Of a stretch of DNA of 64,000 nucleotides, positions 47,584 to 57,226 are shown in pieces (position 1 is the stretch's first letter; each line of letters opens with the position of its first letter). The notes beneath the pieces were generated by a model, which ran no database searches, was not told where the DNA came from, and saw nothing but the letters and a program-made list of their open reading frames with translations. The DNA comes from Candidatus Binatia bacterium (lineage in GTDB: Bacteria > Desulfobacterota > Binatia > UBA12015), in NCBI GenBank assembly GCA_029243485.1, contig JAQWRY010000064.1, positions 1 to 64,000 on the forward strand, written 5' to 3'. The position numbers and the translations under genes are program-made.

Positions 47584-50124
47584 CTAGAAGTTGTGGCTCA
47601 ACTCCACCCCGAACGTCCGCGGCCAGCCGTAGAACCGCGAGATCGTCCCGAGGATCTGGGCCTGAACGGCGTACACTTCGTCGAAGTAGGTCTCGTTCGC
47701 CACGTTCTTCGACCACAGGGCCAGCTGGGACCGGTCGTCGTTGAAGGTGTAGCCGAGTCGGAGGTTCACCAGGTTGTAGCCAGGTTGGGTTCCGCCCGTG
47801 AGTTCGCGGCCCCAATTCTTTACGGCCGCGGTGTACGCCCAGTCGACGCGCGGAGTGAGCCAGCCCTGCATCCAGGGAGGCAGGTCTTCGGTGGCGACCT
47901 GCATCGAGTACTGCATGCCGAGGTGCGTCTGGAGATCGGGGACGAACGGAAGGCGCTCGCCGTCGCGATCGATCGGGTCGTTCGTGACGATGTTGACCGC
48001 CTGGTACTCCGTGAACTTGGCATCGAGGTAGCCGACCGAGCCGAGAACTTGCAGGCCATCGACTGGCTCCGCCTGGAGTTCGAACTCGACGCCCTGGTTT
48101 CGCGCCTTGCCGGCGTTGTCGATGATGACGATTGCCTGGTTGATGCAGTCCGGTTCGTCGGGAGGACAGGGCTGCAGCTGCACGGTCGGGAGCTGGAGGT
48201 CGGTGTAGTCGCCGTAGAACACCGCGAGGCTCGCGCGGACCCGGCGGTCGAAGCCGATCGTCTTGATGCCGAGCTCGAAGGAGTCGAGCACCTCGGGGGC
48301 GAACTCCGATGCTTCCGCCGGGTCCATCGTCTGTGCGCCGGCGTTGATGCCGCCGCCTTTGAAGCCCTGCGAGTACGTGAAGTACCCCATCAGATGGTCC
48401 ATCGCGTCGGGCATGTATTCTTCGGGGAGGCGCATCGCGAGAGTGCCCATCGGGGTCCAGCGCTCAAAGCTGACTGTGTCGCCGGGAATGTAGGCGCGCA
48501 GCTGCGGCGGGTCCGTGGCCGTGCACGGCGGCGGCGAGCCGCTCTCGCACAACAGGAGGTTCGTGAGCGAGCGGAACGCCTCCTTGTCTTCGTGCGTGAA
48601 CCGTAGACCGCCGGTGAGGGAGAGCCAGTCGGTGAAGTCGACCGTCGCCTGGCCGTAGAGTGCCCAGTTGAAGTTGTCCGTTGCGATGATGCTGCGCGTG
48701 CTCGCGCCGCCGATTGCGCCGATGACGCCGGAACCGGGGAAGACCCGAAAGTCGAACTCGGAATTGGCGTGTTCCCAGTACAGAAACGCGCCCGTCACCC
48801 ACTGAATTTTGCCGTCCCAGGCGGTCGCGTTCTGCTGAAGCTCGAAGCTGGTTTGCTGCTGGAAGCCGGGAGTTCCGTTCGTCTCCCCGATGTCGCCGCC
48901 CTTGTTCGTGGACGACCAGCGCCAGAGATCGTAGCGGCTCATGTCGACGTCTTCGCGGTACTTCGGGAACTGCTCGCGCCACGAACCGATCGCCTTCAGT
49001 GTGAAGTCCTCGATTCCGAGCTCGTCGATGTCGCCGATGTCGTACGCGAGCGTGCCCCATGCCCCGTAGCTCTCGATGCCGGTGATCGTGGCGACATCGG
49101 ATTCGAAAGTGAACGGATCCTCTTGCTGGCTGCAGTAGTCGTAGTAGCCCTGCGTCGGGGCGCCGGGGATGCCTTCGAAATTCGAGAGACGTTGGAAGAC
49201 GCAATCGCCGCCGCGAGGCTTGAAGTGTGATTTCACCCAGGAGCCCGCGATGTCGAGCGTGATGTCGTCGGTCGGTTCGAAGCGCAACGCGCCGTAGAAG
49301 TTCAGGTTGTTCTGGTTGCCCCAGTCTTCGTCGAGGAAGGAGTTGTAGGTGTAGCCCGACGAGTTCGTGGAGGCGACGTTGAAACGGGAGTACAGCATGT
49401 CGTCGATGATCGGGATGTTGATCATCCCTCGCGTTTGAACGAGGTTGTAGTTGCCGGCGCGGACCATCGCGAAGGCATGGGGCTCGGGGGTCGGCTTCTG
49501 CGTGGTAATGCTCACGGCGCCGCCGACGGTGTTCTTGCCGAATAGCGTGCCCTGCGGGCCACGCAGTACCTCGATCTGGGCGATGTCGACGATGTCCATG
49601 ATCGAGCCCTGCGAACGTGAGAGGTAGACGCCGTCGACGTACACGCCGACGCCTTGATCGAAGAACAGGCTCTCGTCCTGCGTGCCGACGCCGCGGATGT
49701 AGACGTTCGCGTCCTGCCCGTTCCGGCCGTTGCGGAAGCTCAGGTTCGGGACGAGGTACTCGATCTCTTCGATCCTCTGCACCTGCGTTTCGCGCAGTAG
49801 GTTTTGCCCGAGCGCACTGACGGACACGGGGGTGTCCTCGAGAAGCTCCTCACGTTTCCGTGCGGAAACGACGATCTCTTCGACCGTTCGGCCGGCGCGA
49901 GGGCTGAGTCCGGCCGCCGCCGCACCCTCGTTCTCGATCACGTCTGCCTGGGCTTCCTCGGCGCCCGACTCGCTCTCCATCCCGCCGGTGTCGGTCGGCG
50001 TCTGGATCTCCTCAACCATCTGGGACGGGGCGGTCTGAGCTCCGGCGATCGCCGGGAGTAGGGCCGCCAGGCCCAGGGCCAGGCAGAAGAGAGTTCCGAA
50101 TGACGAGCGTTCGAACTGAGGCAT
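47584..50124 (-). CDS. TonB-dependent outer-membrane receptor
   Basis: An 846-residue receptor. A signal peptide (GTLFCLALGLAALLPAIAGA) precedes an acidic stretch and the TonB-box-like VEEIVVSARKR. The plug carries DTPVSVSALG, YIRGVGTQDESLFFDQGVGV and the signature EVLRGPQGTLFGKNTVGG. The barrel ends with GWPRTFGVELSHNF and a terminal Phe, as required for outer-membrane insertion. It is a close paralogue of the receptor at 57227. Such receptors in this FecA/CirA-like group import large or hydrophobic ligands using TonB energy; the ligand is unknown. It is divergent from a copper-monooxygenase-like lipoprotein, with 144 bases between. Confidence 0.92.
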   Translation of the reverse strand: MPQFERSSFGTLFCLALGLAALLPAIAGAQTAPSQMVEEIQTPTDTGGMESESGAEEAQADVIENEGAAAAGLSPRAGRTVEEIVVSARKREELLEDTPVSVSALGQNLLRETQVQRIEEIEYLVPNLSFRNGRNGQDANVYIRGVGTQDESLFFDQGVGVYVDGVYLSRSQGSIMDIVDIAQIEVLRGPQGTLFGKNTVGGAVSITTQKPTPEPHAFAMVRAGNYNLVQTRGMINIPIIDDMLYSRFNVASTNSSGYTYNSFLDEDWGNQNNLNFYGALRFEPTDDITLDIAGSWVKSHFKPRGGDCVFQRLSNFEGIPGAPTQGYYDYCSQQEDPFTFESDVATITGIESYGAWGTLAYDIGDIDELGIEDFTLKAIGSWREQFPKYREDVDMSRYDLWRWSSTNKGGDIGETNGTPGFQQQTSFELQQNATAWDGKIQWVTGAFLYWEHANSEFDFRVFPGSGVIGAIGGASTRSIIATDNFNWALYGQATVDFTDWLSLTGGLRFTHEDKEAFRSLTNLLLCESGSPPPCTATDPPQLRAYIPGDTVSFERWTPMGTLAMRLPEEYMPDAMDHLMGYFTYSQGFKGGGINAGAQTMDPAEASEFAPEVLDSFELGIKTIGFDRRVRASLAVFYGDYTDLQLPTVQLQPCPPDEPDCINQAIVIIDNAGKARNQGVEFELQAEPVDGLQVLGSVGYLDAKFTEYQAVNIVTNDPIDRDGERLPFVPDLQTHLGMQYSMQVATEDLPPWMQGWLTPRVDWAYTAAVKNWGRELTGGTQPGYNLVNLRLGYTFNDDRSQLALWSKNVANETYFDEVYAVQAQILGTISRFYGWPRTFGVELSHNF

Positions 50125-50268
50125 GCGGCAAATGCACACGAACTGGCTGCAAAACCAAGGATTCCGGGTGGGGGCCGTTGGCTGCTCCCCGGGCCCGGAA
50201 AGCGGGCTTGAGCGAGCGTTCGGCCCAACTGATTTGACCACAGCGGTGCCAACCCCCATTTTCTAAGG

Positions 50269-52023
50269 ATGCGAGACCATTTGCGTGCGGTGGTTGTCCT
50301 CCTCCTCCTCACCGGCTTCGTTTCTGCCTGTGGCAGCAGCGGTTCCGGCGGTTCCGGTACGACGACGAGTCCGCCCACAGAGATGCCGGAGCCGCCCGTG
50401 GAGCCGCCGACCGAGCCCCCGGCGGAGCCCTGTGAGGACGGTCAGAGCTACGGGAGCACCTGGGAAGCCGTGCAGGAGATCATCTTCGCGCGTCACGGTT
50501 GTGCCACGGAAGTGTGTCACGGGAGCAGCGCGGCGGGTGGTCTCGATCTCCGACCGGACGTGGCCCACGCGAACCTCGTCGAAGCGTCGTCGACCGGGTT
50601 CCGGTTCGATCGCATCACGCCGGGTGACAACGACCGCAGCTACCTCTGGCTGAAGCTTGCTGCGAAGACTCTCCCGGATATGTACGGCAACGTCGGCACG
50701 CCGATGCCGAGCGGGGGCCCGGCGATCAGTGAGGACGAGCTCGAGCTTCTGCGCCGGTGGATCTACGGCGGCGCGCCGGAGACCGGCACGAGCCTCGAGA
50801 CCGAAGAGCTGGTCGACGGCTGCTTGCCCGAGATCGAGCCCATTACGATCACGCCGTTGCCGGCGCCGGGGCCCGGCGAAGGCATCCAGCTCGTCATGCC
50901 GCCGTGGCTTCTTCCGGCCGCCAGCGAGCATGAGGGCTGTTTCGCATCGTACTACGACATCTCCGATCAGGTTCCCGCCGATGCGCTCACCGCGGGCGGA
51001 ACCCGGTTCCGCTACTGGTCCGAGGAGATGCGGCAGGACGCACAGAGCCACCACATGCTCGTGAGCCATGCGAGCACCGATCGCGTCGACATCTACGATC
51101 CCGACTTCGGTCCGTGGACCTGTAAGGGTGGCGCGCAGGATGGTGAGTCGTGCGACCCGCTGGATCTCGCGGCCTGCGGCGGTGGCGGCAACTGCGCGAC
51201 GGGCTTCGTCGATGGTTTCGCCTGCTTCAACTTCGGCCCTCGGGGACTGGGCTTCCTCGACACCGAAGGCTTGCCCGGCGGCGCGCAGGCGGCGCAGTCG
51301 TTCCGCGAATTCCCTGCCGGGGTCTTCTCTACGATGCCGGTGCGCGGGATCATCGTCTGGAACCCGCACGCGTTCAATCTCACGACGAAGGATCACATGA
51401 TGAATGCGCGTGTGAACGTCTACTTCGCCGGCCCGGACAATGCCGACATCCAGACGAGCGGCATCTTCGACATCGGGAACATCTTCGGCCCCGACGCGGC
51501 ACCCTTCGAAGAGTCGACGCTCTGCAGCGACTACACGTTTCCGCAGAACGCCCATCTCTACGCCTTGGGCTCGCACACGCACGGGCGCGGCAAGTACTTC
51601 ACGGCGGATCTCCCGGACGGCACGCGGATCTATGAGAGCTTCGTGTACAACGATCCTTTGAACCTGAGCTTCGCTCCGCCCATGGTCTTCGACTCCGAGG
51701 ACCCGGCCGAGCGGACGCTTACGTTCTGCTCGCTCTACAACAACGGTCGCAATCCGGATGGCTCGCCGAACGTCGACGAGGTCACGCGCTTCTCGAACCT
51801 GCCGCAGAGCGTGTTCCTGCCGGGTGTGCCCGGACGTTGTCGCCCGGTGGCGTGCGTCAACGACGGAATGGTGGGCGAGCCTTGCAGTGGCGAGAACGAC
51901 GATGCCTCGTGTGACACGAGCCCGGGCGCCGGCGACGGCTGGTGCGATGCCTGCCGGATCACCGGCGGCGAGAGCACCGAGAACGAGATGTTTCTGCCGT
52001 TGGGTGGGTTCTACGTCCCCTGA
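50269..52023 (+). CDS. Lipoprotein with CxxxxCH domain and copper monooxygenase-like domain
   Basis: A 584-residue lipoprotein; the lipobox is FVSAC with Cys21, then a Gly/Ser and Pro/Glu-rich linker. Residues about 60-185 resemble the planctomycete-type cytochrome domain (CATEVCHGSSAAGGLDLR, MPSGGPAISEDELELLRRW), with CxxxxCH in place of CxxCH, so heme attachment is uncertain. The rest resembles the copper type II, ascorbate-dependent monooxygenase fold (PHM/DBM): QSHHMLVSH and ALGSHTHGRGKYF supply His ligands. It could hydroxylate a substrate at the cell surface. It is divergent from a TonB receptor and may process what that receptor imports. Confidence 0.75.
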   Translation: MRDHLRAVVVLLLLTGFVSACGSSGSGGSGTTTSPPTEMPEPPVEPPTEPPAEPCEDGQSYGSTWEAVQEIIFARHGCATEVCHGSSAAGGLDLRPDVAHANLVEASSTGFRFDRITPGDNDRSYLWLKLAAKTLPDMYGNVGTPMPSGGPAISEDELELLRRWIYGGAPETGTSLETEELVDGCLPEIEPITITPLPAPGPGEGIQLVMPPWLLPAASEHEGCFASYYDISDQVPADALTAGGTRFRYWSEEMRQDAQSHHMLVSHASTDRVDIYDPDFGPWTCKGGAQDGESCDPLDLAACGGGGNCATGFVDGFACFNFGPRGLGFLDTEGLPGGAQAAQSFREFPAGVFSTMPVRGIIVWNPHAFNLTTKDHMMNARVNVYFAGPDNADIQTSGIFDIGNIFGPDAAPFEESTLCSDYTFPQNAHLYALGSHTHGRGKYFTADLPDGTRIYESFVYNDPLNLSFAPPMVFDSEDPAERTLTFCSLYNNGRNPDGSPNVDEVTRFSNLPQSVFLPGVPGRCRPVACVNDGMVGEPCSGENDDASCDTSPGAGDGWCDACRITGGESTENEMFLPLGGFYVP

Positions 52024-52551
52024 TTCGCGGTTCAGACTCCGCTGAGTTGAACAAACCACTTTCGTCGTGCGTCCTACGGATGTGGCCGGCCCACGGGTCG
52101 GCCCATTCGGAGGGAATCACGGAATGGAACTCCCAAAAGACGGTACGCATTCGCCCGGTTGCACCGCGGTCACGGCCTACTCCTCTGGCCGGCTGCGATC
52201 TCCCTGGTCCGCAGCTTTCCACATCGAAGACGCGGGCGGCGCCGCCGGGGTTTATCGGTGGTACGTCGTGCCCTGCGCCGACCCCCGATGCTCGGCCGTC
52301 CGCCGGATGGTCTTCGAGCGCCCCGCGGCCTCTGTGGCCCGCCGCGCTCACGCCGCCGCTTGACCGGTAGGGACGTTCGTTAGTCTCGGCGGTTTGTTTA
52401 ATCGTCACTCTCGTCGCGCCTCCCGTGCCCCGATCGTGAACATCAGCCGGCGTCTCGGAGTCGCGCCCGCCGAGTTTGGGGGCAGCCCGGCTTGCCTCGG
52501 CGGCCGGTCCGCGTTTCAGTCTCCTTCATCTGATGTACGAAGGAGATCGAC
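52024..52551. other. Intergenic region, no gene seen
   Basis: About 530 bases after the copper-monooxygenase-like gene. Short frames on both strands lack family motifs. A small G+C hairpin (GGCCGGCCC and GGGTCGGCC at 52084-52103) without a T run could mark transcript end. The cupin gene's ribosome site is at the right edge. Confidence 0.45.
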
Positions 52552-53007
52552 ATGCCCGAGGTGAAGTTCCGGCACGCAGACGAGGAGAAGTGGCACGAGG
52601 TTCGCGCCCTGCAGGACGGGGAACGTCGGATGTCAGTGCGCGAGAAGTGGCTCGAATTTACCCCGAAGTTCCTCACGCTTCACGCGAAGTGGGACCCGGG
52701 GATGATGATCCACAAGCACGGCCACAACAGCGACCATATCCTGTACGTGCTCGAAGGTGAGATGACCTGTGGGGACGTTCGCTGCACGAAGGGCATGCAC
52801 ATCACGCTCGAGCACGGTGCGGCCTTCGGTCCCTTCATCGCGGGGCCGGAAGGGGTCGAGCTGTTCGAGGTAATGATGGGCGACCCCCGCTCTTGGGCGG
52901 CGGATCCCGACGGCTTCGTCAAGCTTCTGGCGGAGCGTGGGGTCGAGAAACTCCCGAATCCTCCGATCGAACTGCCGGATTGGCTCGAGGATACGCGCAG
53001 TACCTGA
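52552..53007 (+). CDS. Cupin-fold protein
   Basis: A 151-residue single-domain cupin. The metal-site strand is WDPGMMIHKHGHNSDHILYV followed by LEGEMTCGDVRCTKGMHITL, which together give HxHxxxxx(H) and a Glu or Gly turn typical of cupin motif 1. The second motif (AFGPFIAGPEGVELFEVM) is weaker. Cupins of this size are enzymes or ligand-binding proteins with very varied substrates. GAAGGAG six bases before the ATG supports the start. It stands alone, with no clear operon partner. Confidence 0.8.
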   Translation: MPEVKFRHADEEKWHEVRALQDGERRMSVREKWLEFTPKFLTLHAKWDPGMMIHKHGHNSDHILYVLEGEMTCGDVRCTKGMHITLEHGAAFGPFIAGPEGVELFEVMMGDPRSWAADPDGFVKLLAERGVEKLPNPPIELPDWLEDTRST

Positions 53008-53134
53008 AGAGTTCGCGTTGGTTCGCGAATAAGGCGTGCCACCCGCTTGGGGTGCGTGGAAGCATCCCTTCAAAGACCACTGGTGTCCTGGGCTCTGGAG
53101 GGAGGGACGATGATCCGACGCGCCATGACTCCGA

Positions 53135-53458
53135 CCACTGTCATCGCTCGACGAGATCACCGTTCGCGTGAAGCTCCTGGACGATCTCGGAGGAGTCTCC
53201 GGTCTGCAGCCGAAGCTCACGTACCTCTCGAGGGATGGCACCAGCACCGTGATGAACACGCAGGTGGTGTCGAACGCTTGCTCCCAGCAGCGCTCGGCGT
53301 TCAAGCGTCGCTTCCCGTTCTCGGGGACCTTCTACTTGGTGGTCGAAGCGGACCTCGCGAATGGTTGCGGCGGAGGGTCGTACAAGCTGGCTGTGACGAC
53401 TCCGGGCGGAACGCAGCCGGTGTTGATTGCGAATGACATCGACCCGGCGTTCCCCTAG
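53135..53458 (+). pseudogene. C-terminal fragment of a secreted PPC-like protein
   Basis: The frame (LDEITVRVKLLDDLGG, SGTFYLVVEADLANGCGGGS, YKLAVTTPGG) resembles the last beta strands of a bacterial pre-peptidase C-terminal domain or related secreted domain. There is no signal peptide, and a stop codon lies just upstream in frame, so the front of the protein is missing. A GTG at 53168 could in principle start a 96-residue product. Confidence 0.4.
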
Positions 53459-53552
53459 GAGAGCGTCCGGACCGTCGCTTGACCCGGGTCGCGTGGCGGT
53501 GGATGACGACGGTTCGAGCCAATGCCGGCTCGCTGACCGGAGAGGGGTAGCC

Positions 53553-53975
53553 GTGAGACAGAGGACGATGGCGGCAATTTTTGTGGCGGTGCTGCTGTGC
53601 CTAGCGGCGTTCGCCGAAGTGCGGCCGGTGGCGGCCCAGACCATGGGCCTCGGCGCGCCGATGACGGTGCGGTTCGTGGGCACCTTCACCCCGTGGGCGA
53701 AGGATACGGCCGGTGGCCCCGAGAGCCTCGCGGTCACGGTCGGCGACAAGAAGTTCTTTTTCCACATCACCGACGTCGGCTCGTACGAGGGGAGCGACCC
53801 GGGGATGATGCTCGTGAACCACATTTTCCCGCCGATGCTTCAGTTCCTCGGGCCACAGCATCGACTCGACCCCATCGAGAGCGCGGTGAAGGGGAAGAAG
53901 TATGCGGTGGAGGGTTGGCTCTACGCCGGCGACAACATGTTCTACGTCGCCGCGGTAAAGCAGCTCGGTGGCTGA
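53553..53975 (+). CDS. Small exported protein of unknown function
   Basis: A 140-residue protein with a clear signal peptide (RQRTMAAIFVAVLLCLAAFA, cleavage near VAAQ). The mature part (MTVRFVGTFTPWAKDTAGG, SLAVTVGDKKFFFHITDVGS, GKKYAVEGWLYAGDNMFYVA) is beta-rich and looks like a small OB or lipocalin-size fold, but I do not recognise a family. AGAGGGG six bases before GTG 53553 supports this start; ATG 53568 is the alternative. Confidence 0.65.
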   Translation: MRQRTMAAIFVAVLLCLAAFAEVRPVAAQTMGLGAPMTVRFVGTFTPWAKDTAGGPESLAVTVGDKKFFFHITDVGSYEGSDPGMMLVNHIFPPMLQFLGPQHRLDPIESAVKGKKYAVEGWLYAGDNMFYVAAVKQLGG

Positions 53976-53992
53976 ACCGACGTCTCCGCGTT

Positions 53993-55576
53993 TCACGTGG
54001 GGGGCTCGAGTGGCGCAACGGCCCAGATCTCCGCACCGGGTCCTTCAAAGACGCGGTCGATGCCGGGGGTTCGGGCGAGGAGCCGCCGGAAGGCGGTGAA
54101 ACGCTTCTCGGTCGTGACGAAGACCCATCGTGCGCCGAAGTCTCGGGCCAGGACAAGGTGGGGCTGCTTCGAGAAGCCGCGCGAGAGACGCCAGCTCTTC
54201 TTGAAGAGGTCCGGGCTCTTCGCGTGTAGGAACATCGGGTCCAGCCCCGAGATGTAGCGCCCGTTCGGACGGAAGGCGTACAGGAACGAGAACTCGCGCC
54301 ACGTGGGGTGGTAGACCACGTCCTGCGGGTCGGCGAAGAAGTCGAGCTGGGCCACGGTCGGACGGAAGATGTCCGCGTAACTCTGATTCGCGAAGCTCTC
54401 GGGGAGATCCGTCCACGCGACGGTCAGTCCCCACACCAGACAGGCGGCGACGGCGACGCTGCTACCGCCAGCGAGGACCGGCTTGGATACGATCAGCTCG
54501 CGCAATGAGCGGTCGGCGGAGAGCGTGGTCCACAGGCCGCCTGCCAGCAGCACGGCGGAGAGCACGAACATGTCGAGGAAGCGGCGCGAGGCGAAGGCTA
54601 GCGCCGTGAACGCCAGCGTCGCGAAGAGCAGGAACAAGTCCCGGGTCGACCAGCCGCGGCCGCGTCGAGCAAACACCATCGCGACTAGCCCGAGTGCCGC
54701 CGGTACCCAGCCGGGCGCCGCGAGCAGGAACGTGGGCATTCCCATCGGGCGTAGCTCACTGCCGAAAGCCGCGGTGGGGATTTCGGCAGCGCCTCCCCAG
54801 AGATGTCCCGCGAGTCGGAAGACGACCGCGTAGGCAATGTCGAGGTTGTTTGGGAAGTAGGGGTGCGCGAGTGACGCGACCACGAAGCCCGCGACGATGG
54901 CGACGCCCGATCGGATGGGCCACGTTTCACGTTGGAGCAGCGCCACGAGCAGGCGGATTCCGTAGAGCGCCGCCACGATGGGAAACGAGCTGTGAGCCCA
55001 TACGTGTAGCGCGCTCACGACGAAGAGCGCCTTCCAACGGTCGCGCGCCACGAGGGCGATCTCGACCGCGACGAAGGCCAAACCGAAGATGTGTGGACGC
55101 AGCGAAACCAAACGAGTGACGTAGTAGGCGCTCGCTCCCACGAGCAGCAGTACCCATACGAATCCAAATCGCATGCGGAGGCTCCGCACTGCGAACGCGA
55201 CGGAGAGGAAGAGCAGCAGGTCGAATACGATCACGCCCCATTTGCCGCCTTGTACGAGCGAGTCGTGGCTGATGAGCGGCGTGAGGATGGCGTGGAAAAG
55301 GAAGTCCTTGTCGCTGTACACCTCGGCCCATGTGCTGAACGCAGCCTGAGGGAACTTGGTCTGCACTCCGTGCACGGCGAGGTCGGTCGTGGCGCGTGCG
55401 TGGAAATAGCTATCGAGGTCGTACAGTCCGGGAAAGGACATCTGGAGGGCCGCGAGCATCGCCGTTGCGAGAAGGGCGGCCCCCCACGTTCCGAGCCGTT
55501 CGCTGATGGAGGCCGGGGCCTGGTCCGAGATAGTCACGTCCACGGGGAGATGCCAGACCGGCCTGCGGAGGTCCAC
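53993..55576 (-). CDS. Polytopic membrane protein, GT-C or mannosyltransferase-like
   Basis: A 527-residue inner-membrane protein with about ten hydrophobic segments. The first large loop after helix 1 has FPGLYDLDSYFHARATTDLA, an acidic motif in the place where GT-C glycosyltransferases carry catalytic Asp or Glu. Later loops include HVWAHSSFPIVAALYG and FASRRFLDMFVLSAVLLAGG. The C-terminal ~130 residues form a soluble domain (DVVYHPTWREFSFLYAFRPN, HLVLARDFGARWVFVTTEKR). I favour a lipid-linked sugar transferase, but the fold assignment is tentative. It converges on the small exported protein gene. Confidence 0.6.
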   Translation of the reverse strand: MDLRRPVWHLPVDVTISDQAPASISERLGTWGAALLATAMLAALQMSFPGLYDLDSYFHARATTDLAVHGVQTKFPQAAFSTWAEVYSDKDFLFHAILTPLISHDSLVQGGKWGVIVFDLLLFLSVAFAVRSLRMRFGFVWVLLLVGASAYYVTRLVSLRPHIFGLAFVAVEIALVARDRWKALFVVSALHVWAHSSFPIVAALYGIRLLVALLQRETWPIRSGVAIVAGFVVASLAHPYFPNNLDIAYAVVFRLAGHLWGGAAEIPTAAFGSELRPMGMPTFLLAAPGWVPAALGLVAMVFARRGRGWSTRDLFLLFATLAFTALAFASRRFLDMFVLSAVLLAGGLWTTLSADRSLRELIVSKPVLAGGSSVAVAACLVWGLTVAWTDLPESFANQSYADIFRPTVAQLDFFADPQDVVYHPTWREFSFLYAFRPNGRYISGLDPMFLHAKSPDLFKKSWRLSRGFSKQPHLVLARDFGARWVFVTTEKRFTAFRRLLARTPGIDRVFEGPGAEIWAVAPLEPPT

Positions 55577-55765
55577 CGGCTCTTTTTCGGCCCTGTTCGT
55601 GAGACAGTTTTTGTCTGGGTTTTGACCCGGGCCACGGGACCCCGCTATTCAACGCACGTGTCATAGGGGGCTCCTGTTTCAACGAGTCCCTTCGCGGGAT
55701 GGCTTCCCGCGTTTTGGCTCCGAAACACCTTTTTCCTGCAGCCACTTCCACCGGAGGACCGACGC

Positions 55766-56260
55766 ATGAGCCGCACTCTGACTTCGCCCTCGTCGACCAC
55801 GCCCAATTGCCGACTGGCGGGCGGGTTTCTCGCCGCACTGTTCGTCGTTACGACCGTCGTGTTTGCGGGCGCCCAACCCCGCGAGTCACGCCACGGCCCC
55901 ACGCCAATCGCTTGAGCTTCAAGCCGGCGGCCACGATCGTCAACGGGATGTTGGTCGCGCCGATTTCTCCGCCCTTGTACGACACAGAAGTCCTCATCGA
56001 GCCAAGCCCGTTCCATCCGGCGCACTAACCCGCGTCGTGGCCCGTCAGCTGCGGGCTCATCAGCCATGAGGTGCATGACGGCGAGGCGCTCGTGCTCAGG
56101 CCTGGGCAGTACTTGAAGGTGACGGTTCGCCCGGGCGGACACCCGACGTTCAGCCCGGGTACATACGAACTCTGCGATCTCCGCGTAATGGTGTTGGCGG
56201 TGCGGGCATTCCTGCCGACGCCTCCTATACGCCCGGTCCGCTCGCGTTGGCAGATATGAC
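55766..56260 (+). pseudogene. Decayed small secreted protein
   Basis: MSRTLTSPSSTTPNCRLAGG continues into a signal-peptide-like segment (FLAALFVVTTVVFAGAQP) and meets a stop after about 50 codons. Further pieces follow in other frames: NRLSFKPAATIVNGMLVAPI, TEVLIEPSPFHPA, and GEALVLRPGQYLKVTVRPGG with FSPGTYELCDLRV. The order suggests one exported beta-rich protein interrupted by stops and frameshifts. No family is recognised. The remainder of the 55577-56271 region holds nothing else I can support. Confidence 0.4.
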
Positions 56261-56271
56261 CGAGCGGCGCC

Positions 56272-57042
56272 TCATGTCGAGAACTTGATCAGCCCGCCGC
56301 CGTCGAACACGAGCGTCTGCCCGGTCATCCAGCCGCTGGTTTCTGCGGCCAGGAAGAGGGCCCCGCTCGCGATATCCTCCACCTCGCCGAGACGCTTCAG
56401 CGGATAACTCTTTGCGACGTCGTCTCCCCGATCGCCTTCCCACAGGACCCGGGCGAAGTCTGTCTTGATCAAGCCCGGTGCGATCGCGTTCACCCGGACG
56501 CTCGGTGCGAGTTCGGCGGCGAGTTGTCGCGTGAGGGCGATGAGCGCCGCCTTCGTGACGTCGTACACGCCGAGGATGGGATTCGTGGAGAGGCCGCCAA
56601 CGGACGAGATGTTGATGACCGAGCCGCCGTTCTCGCGCATGCTCCTCCGCCAGGCCGTCTGCGTCCACACGAGCGGCCCACGAAGGTTCGTCTCGAACGT
56701 CTTGTCCCAGCGCGGGAGGTCGACGTCGATGGTGGCTCCGGCGTAGGGGTTCGTAGCGGCATTGTTCACCAGGATGTCGACCTGGCCGAACTGCTGGATG
56801 GTCGCCTCGACGCAGGCTTCGATGTCTTCGGGTCGACCGGCGTGGCCGGCCCGGTAGGCGATGTCTCCGCCCAGTTCCTTCGCGGCTTTTTCGAGCGCCT
56901 GTTCCTTGCGGCCCGTGATCATCACTTTCGCGCCGGCTGCGAGGAACGCTCTCGCGATTCCGAATCCGATCCCGCGGGACCCCCCCGTGATGATCGCGAC
57001 CTTGCCGTCGATTCGCTGTTCGTTCGTGCCCGGAGTAGTCAT
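56272..57042 (-). CDS. Short-chain dehydrogenase/reductase
   Basis: A 256-residue classical SDR. The cofactor loop is ITGGSRGIGFGIARAF, NNAA lies at VDILVNNAATNP, the catalytic Ser in NISSVGGLSTNP and the Tyr/Lys pair in GVYDVTKAALIALTRQLA. The Arg after the first strand (ITGRKEQAL) suggests preference for NADP. The end TSGWMTGQTLVFDGGGLIKF is typical. It is divergent from the second TonB receptor. Substrate unknown, probably a hydroxy- or keto-acyl or alcohol. Confidence 0.9.
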   Translation of the reverse strand: MTTPGTNEQRIDGKVAIITGGSRGIGFGIARAFLAAGAKVMITGRKEQALEKAAKELGGDIAYRAGHAGRPEDIEACVEATIQQFGQVDILVNNAATNPYAGATIDVDLPRWDKTFETNLRGPLVWTQTAWRRSMRENGGSVINISSVGGLSTNPILGVYDVTKAALIALTRQLAAELAPSVRVNAIAPGLIKTDFARVLWEGDRGDDVAKSYPLKRLGEVEDIASGALFLAAETSGWMTGQTLVFDGGGLIKFST

Positions 57043-57226
57043 CCGGCTGTCTTAGCATGTGAGATTGACGCAGCGCTCCCAAGTTTCTGGCGAATGGTGG
57101 CGCGTGCCTTGAACGCTCGGATTGACGGCGATACTTGAGGGCATCGCAGTCACGCTAGGCCACCGCAGTGCACGCACAGGACTCATGTACACATGCCCGG
57201 CACGAGCCGGGGATTGAGGAGCGGCG

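Noticed and set aside
52084-52103. G+C hairpin after the copper-monooxygenase-like gene as a terminator
   Set aside because: No T run follows and the loop is very short; terminator function is not supported.
57184-57195. CATGT-AC-ACATG inverted repeat upstream of the second TonB receptor
   Set aside because: Arms of five bases are too short to be significant in a region this size, and no regulator gene is adjacent.
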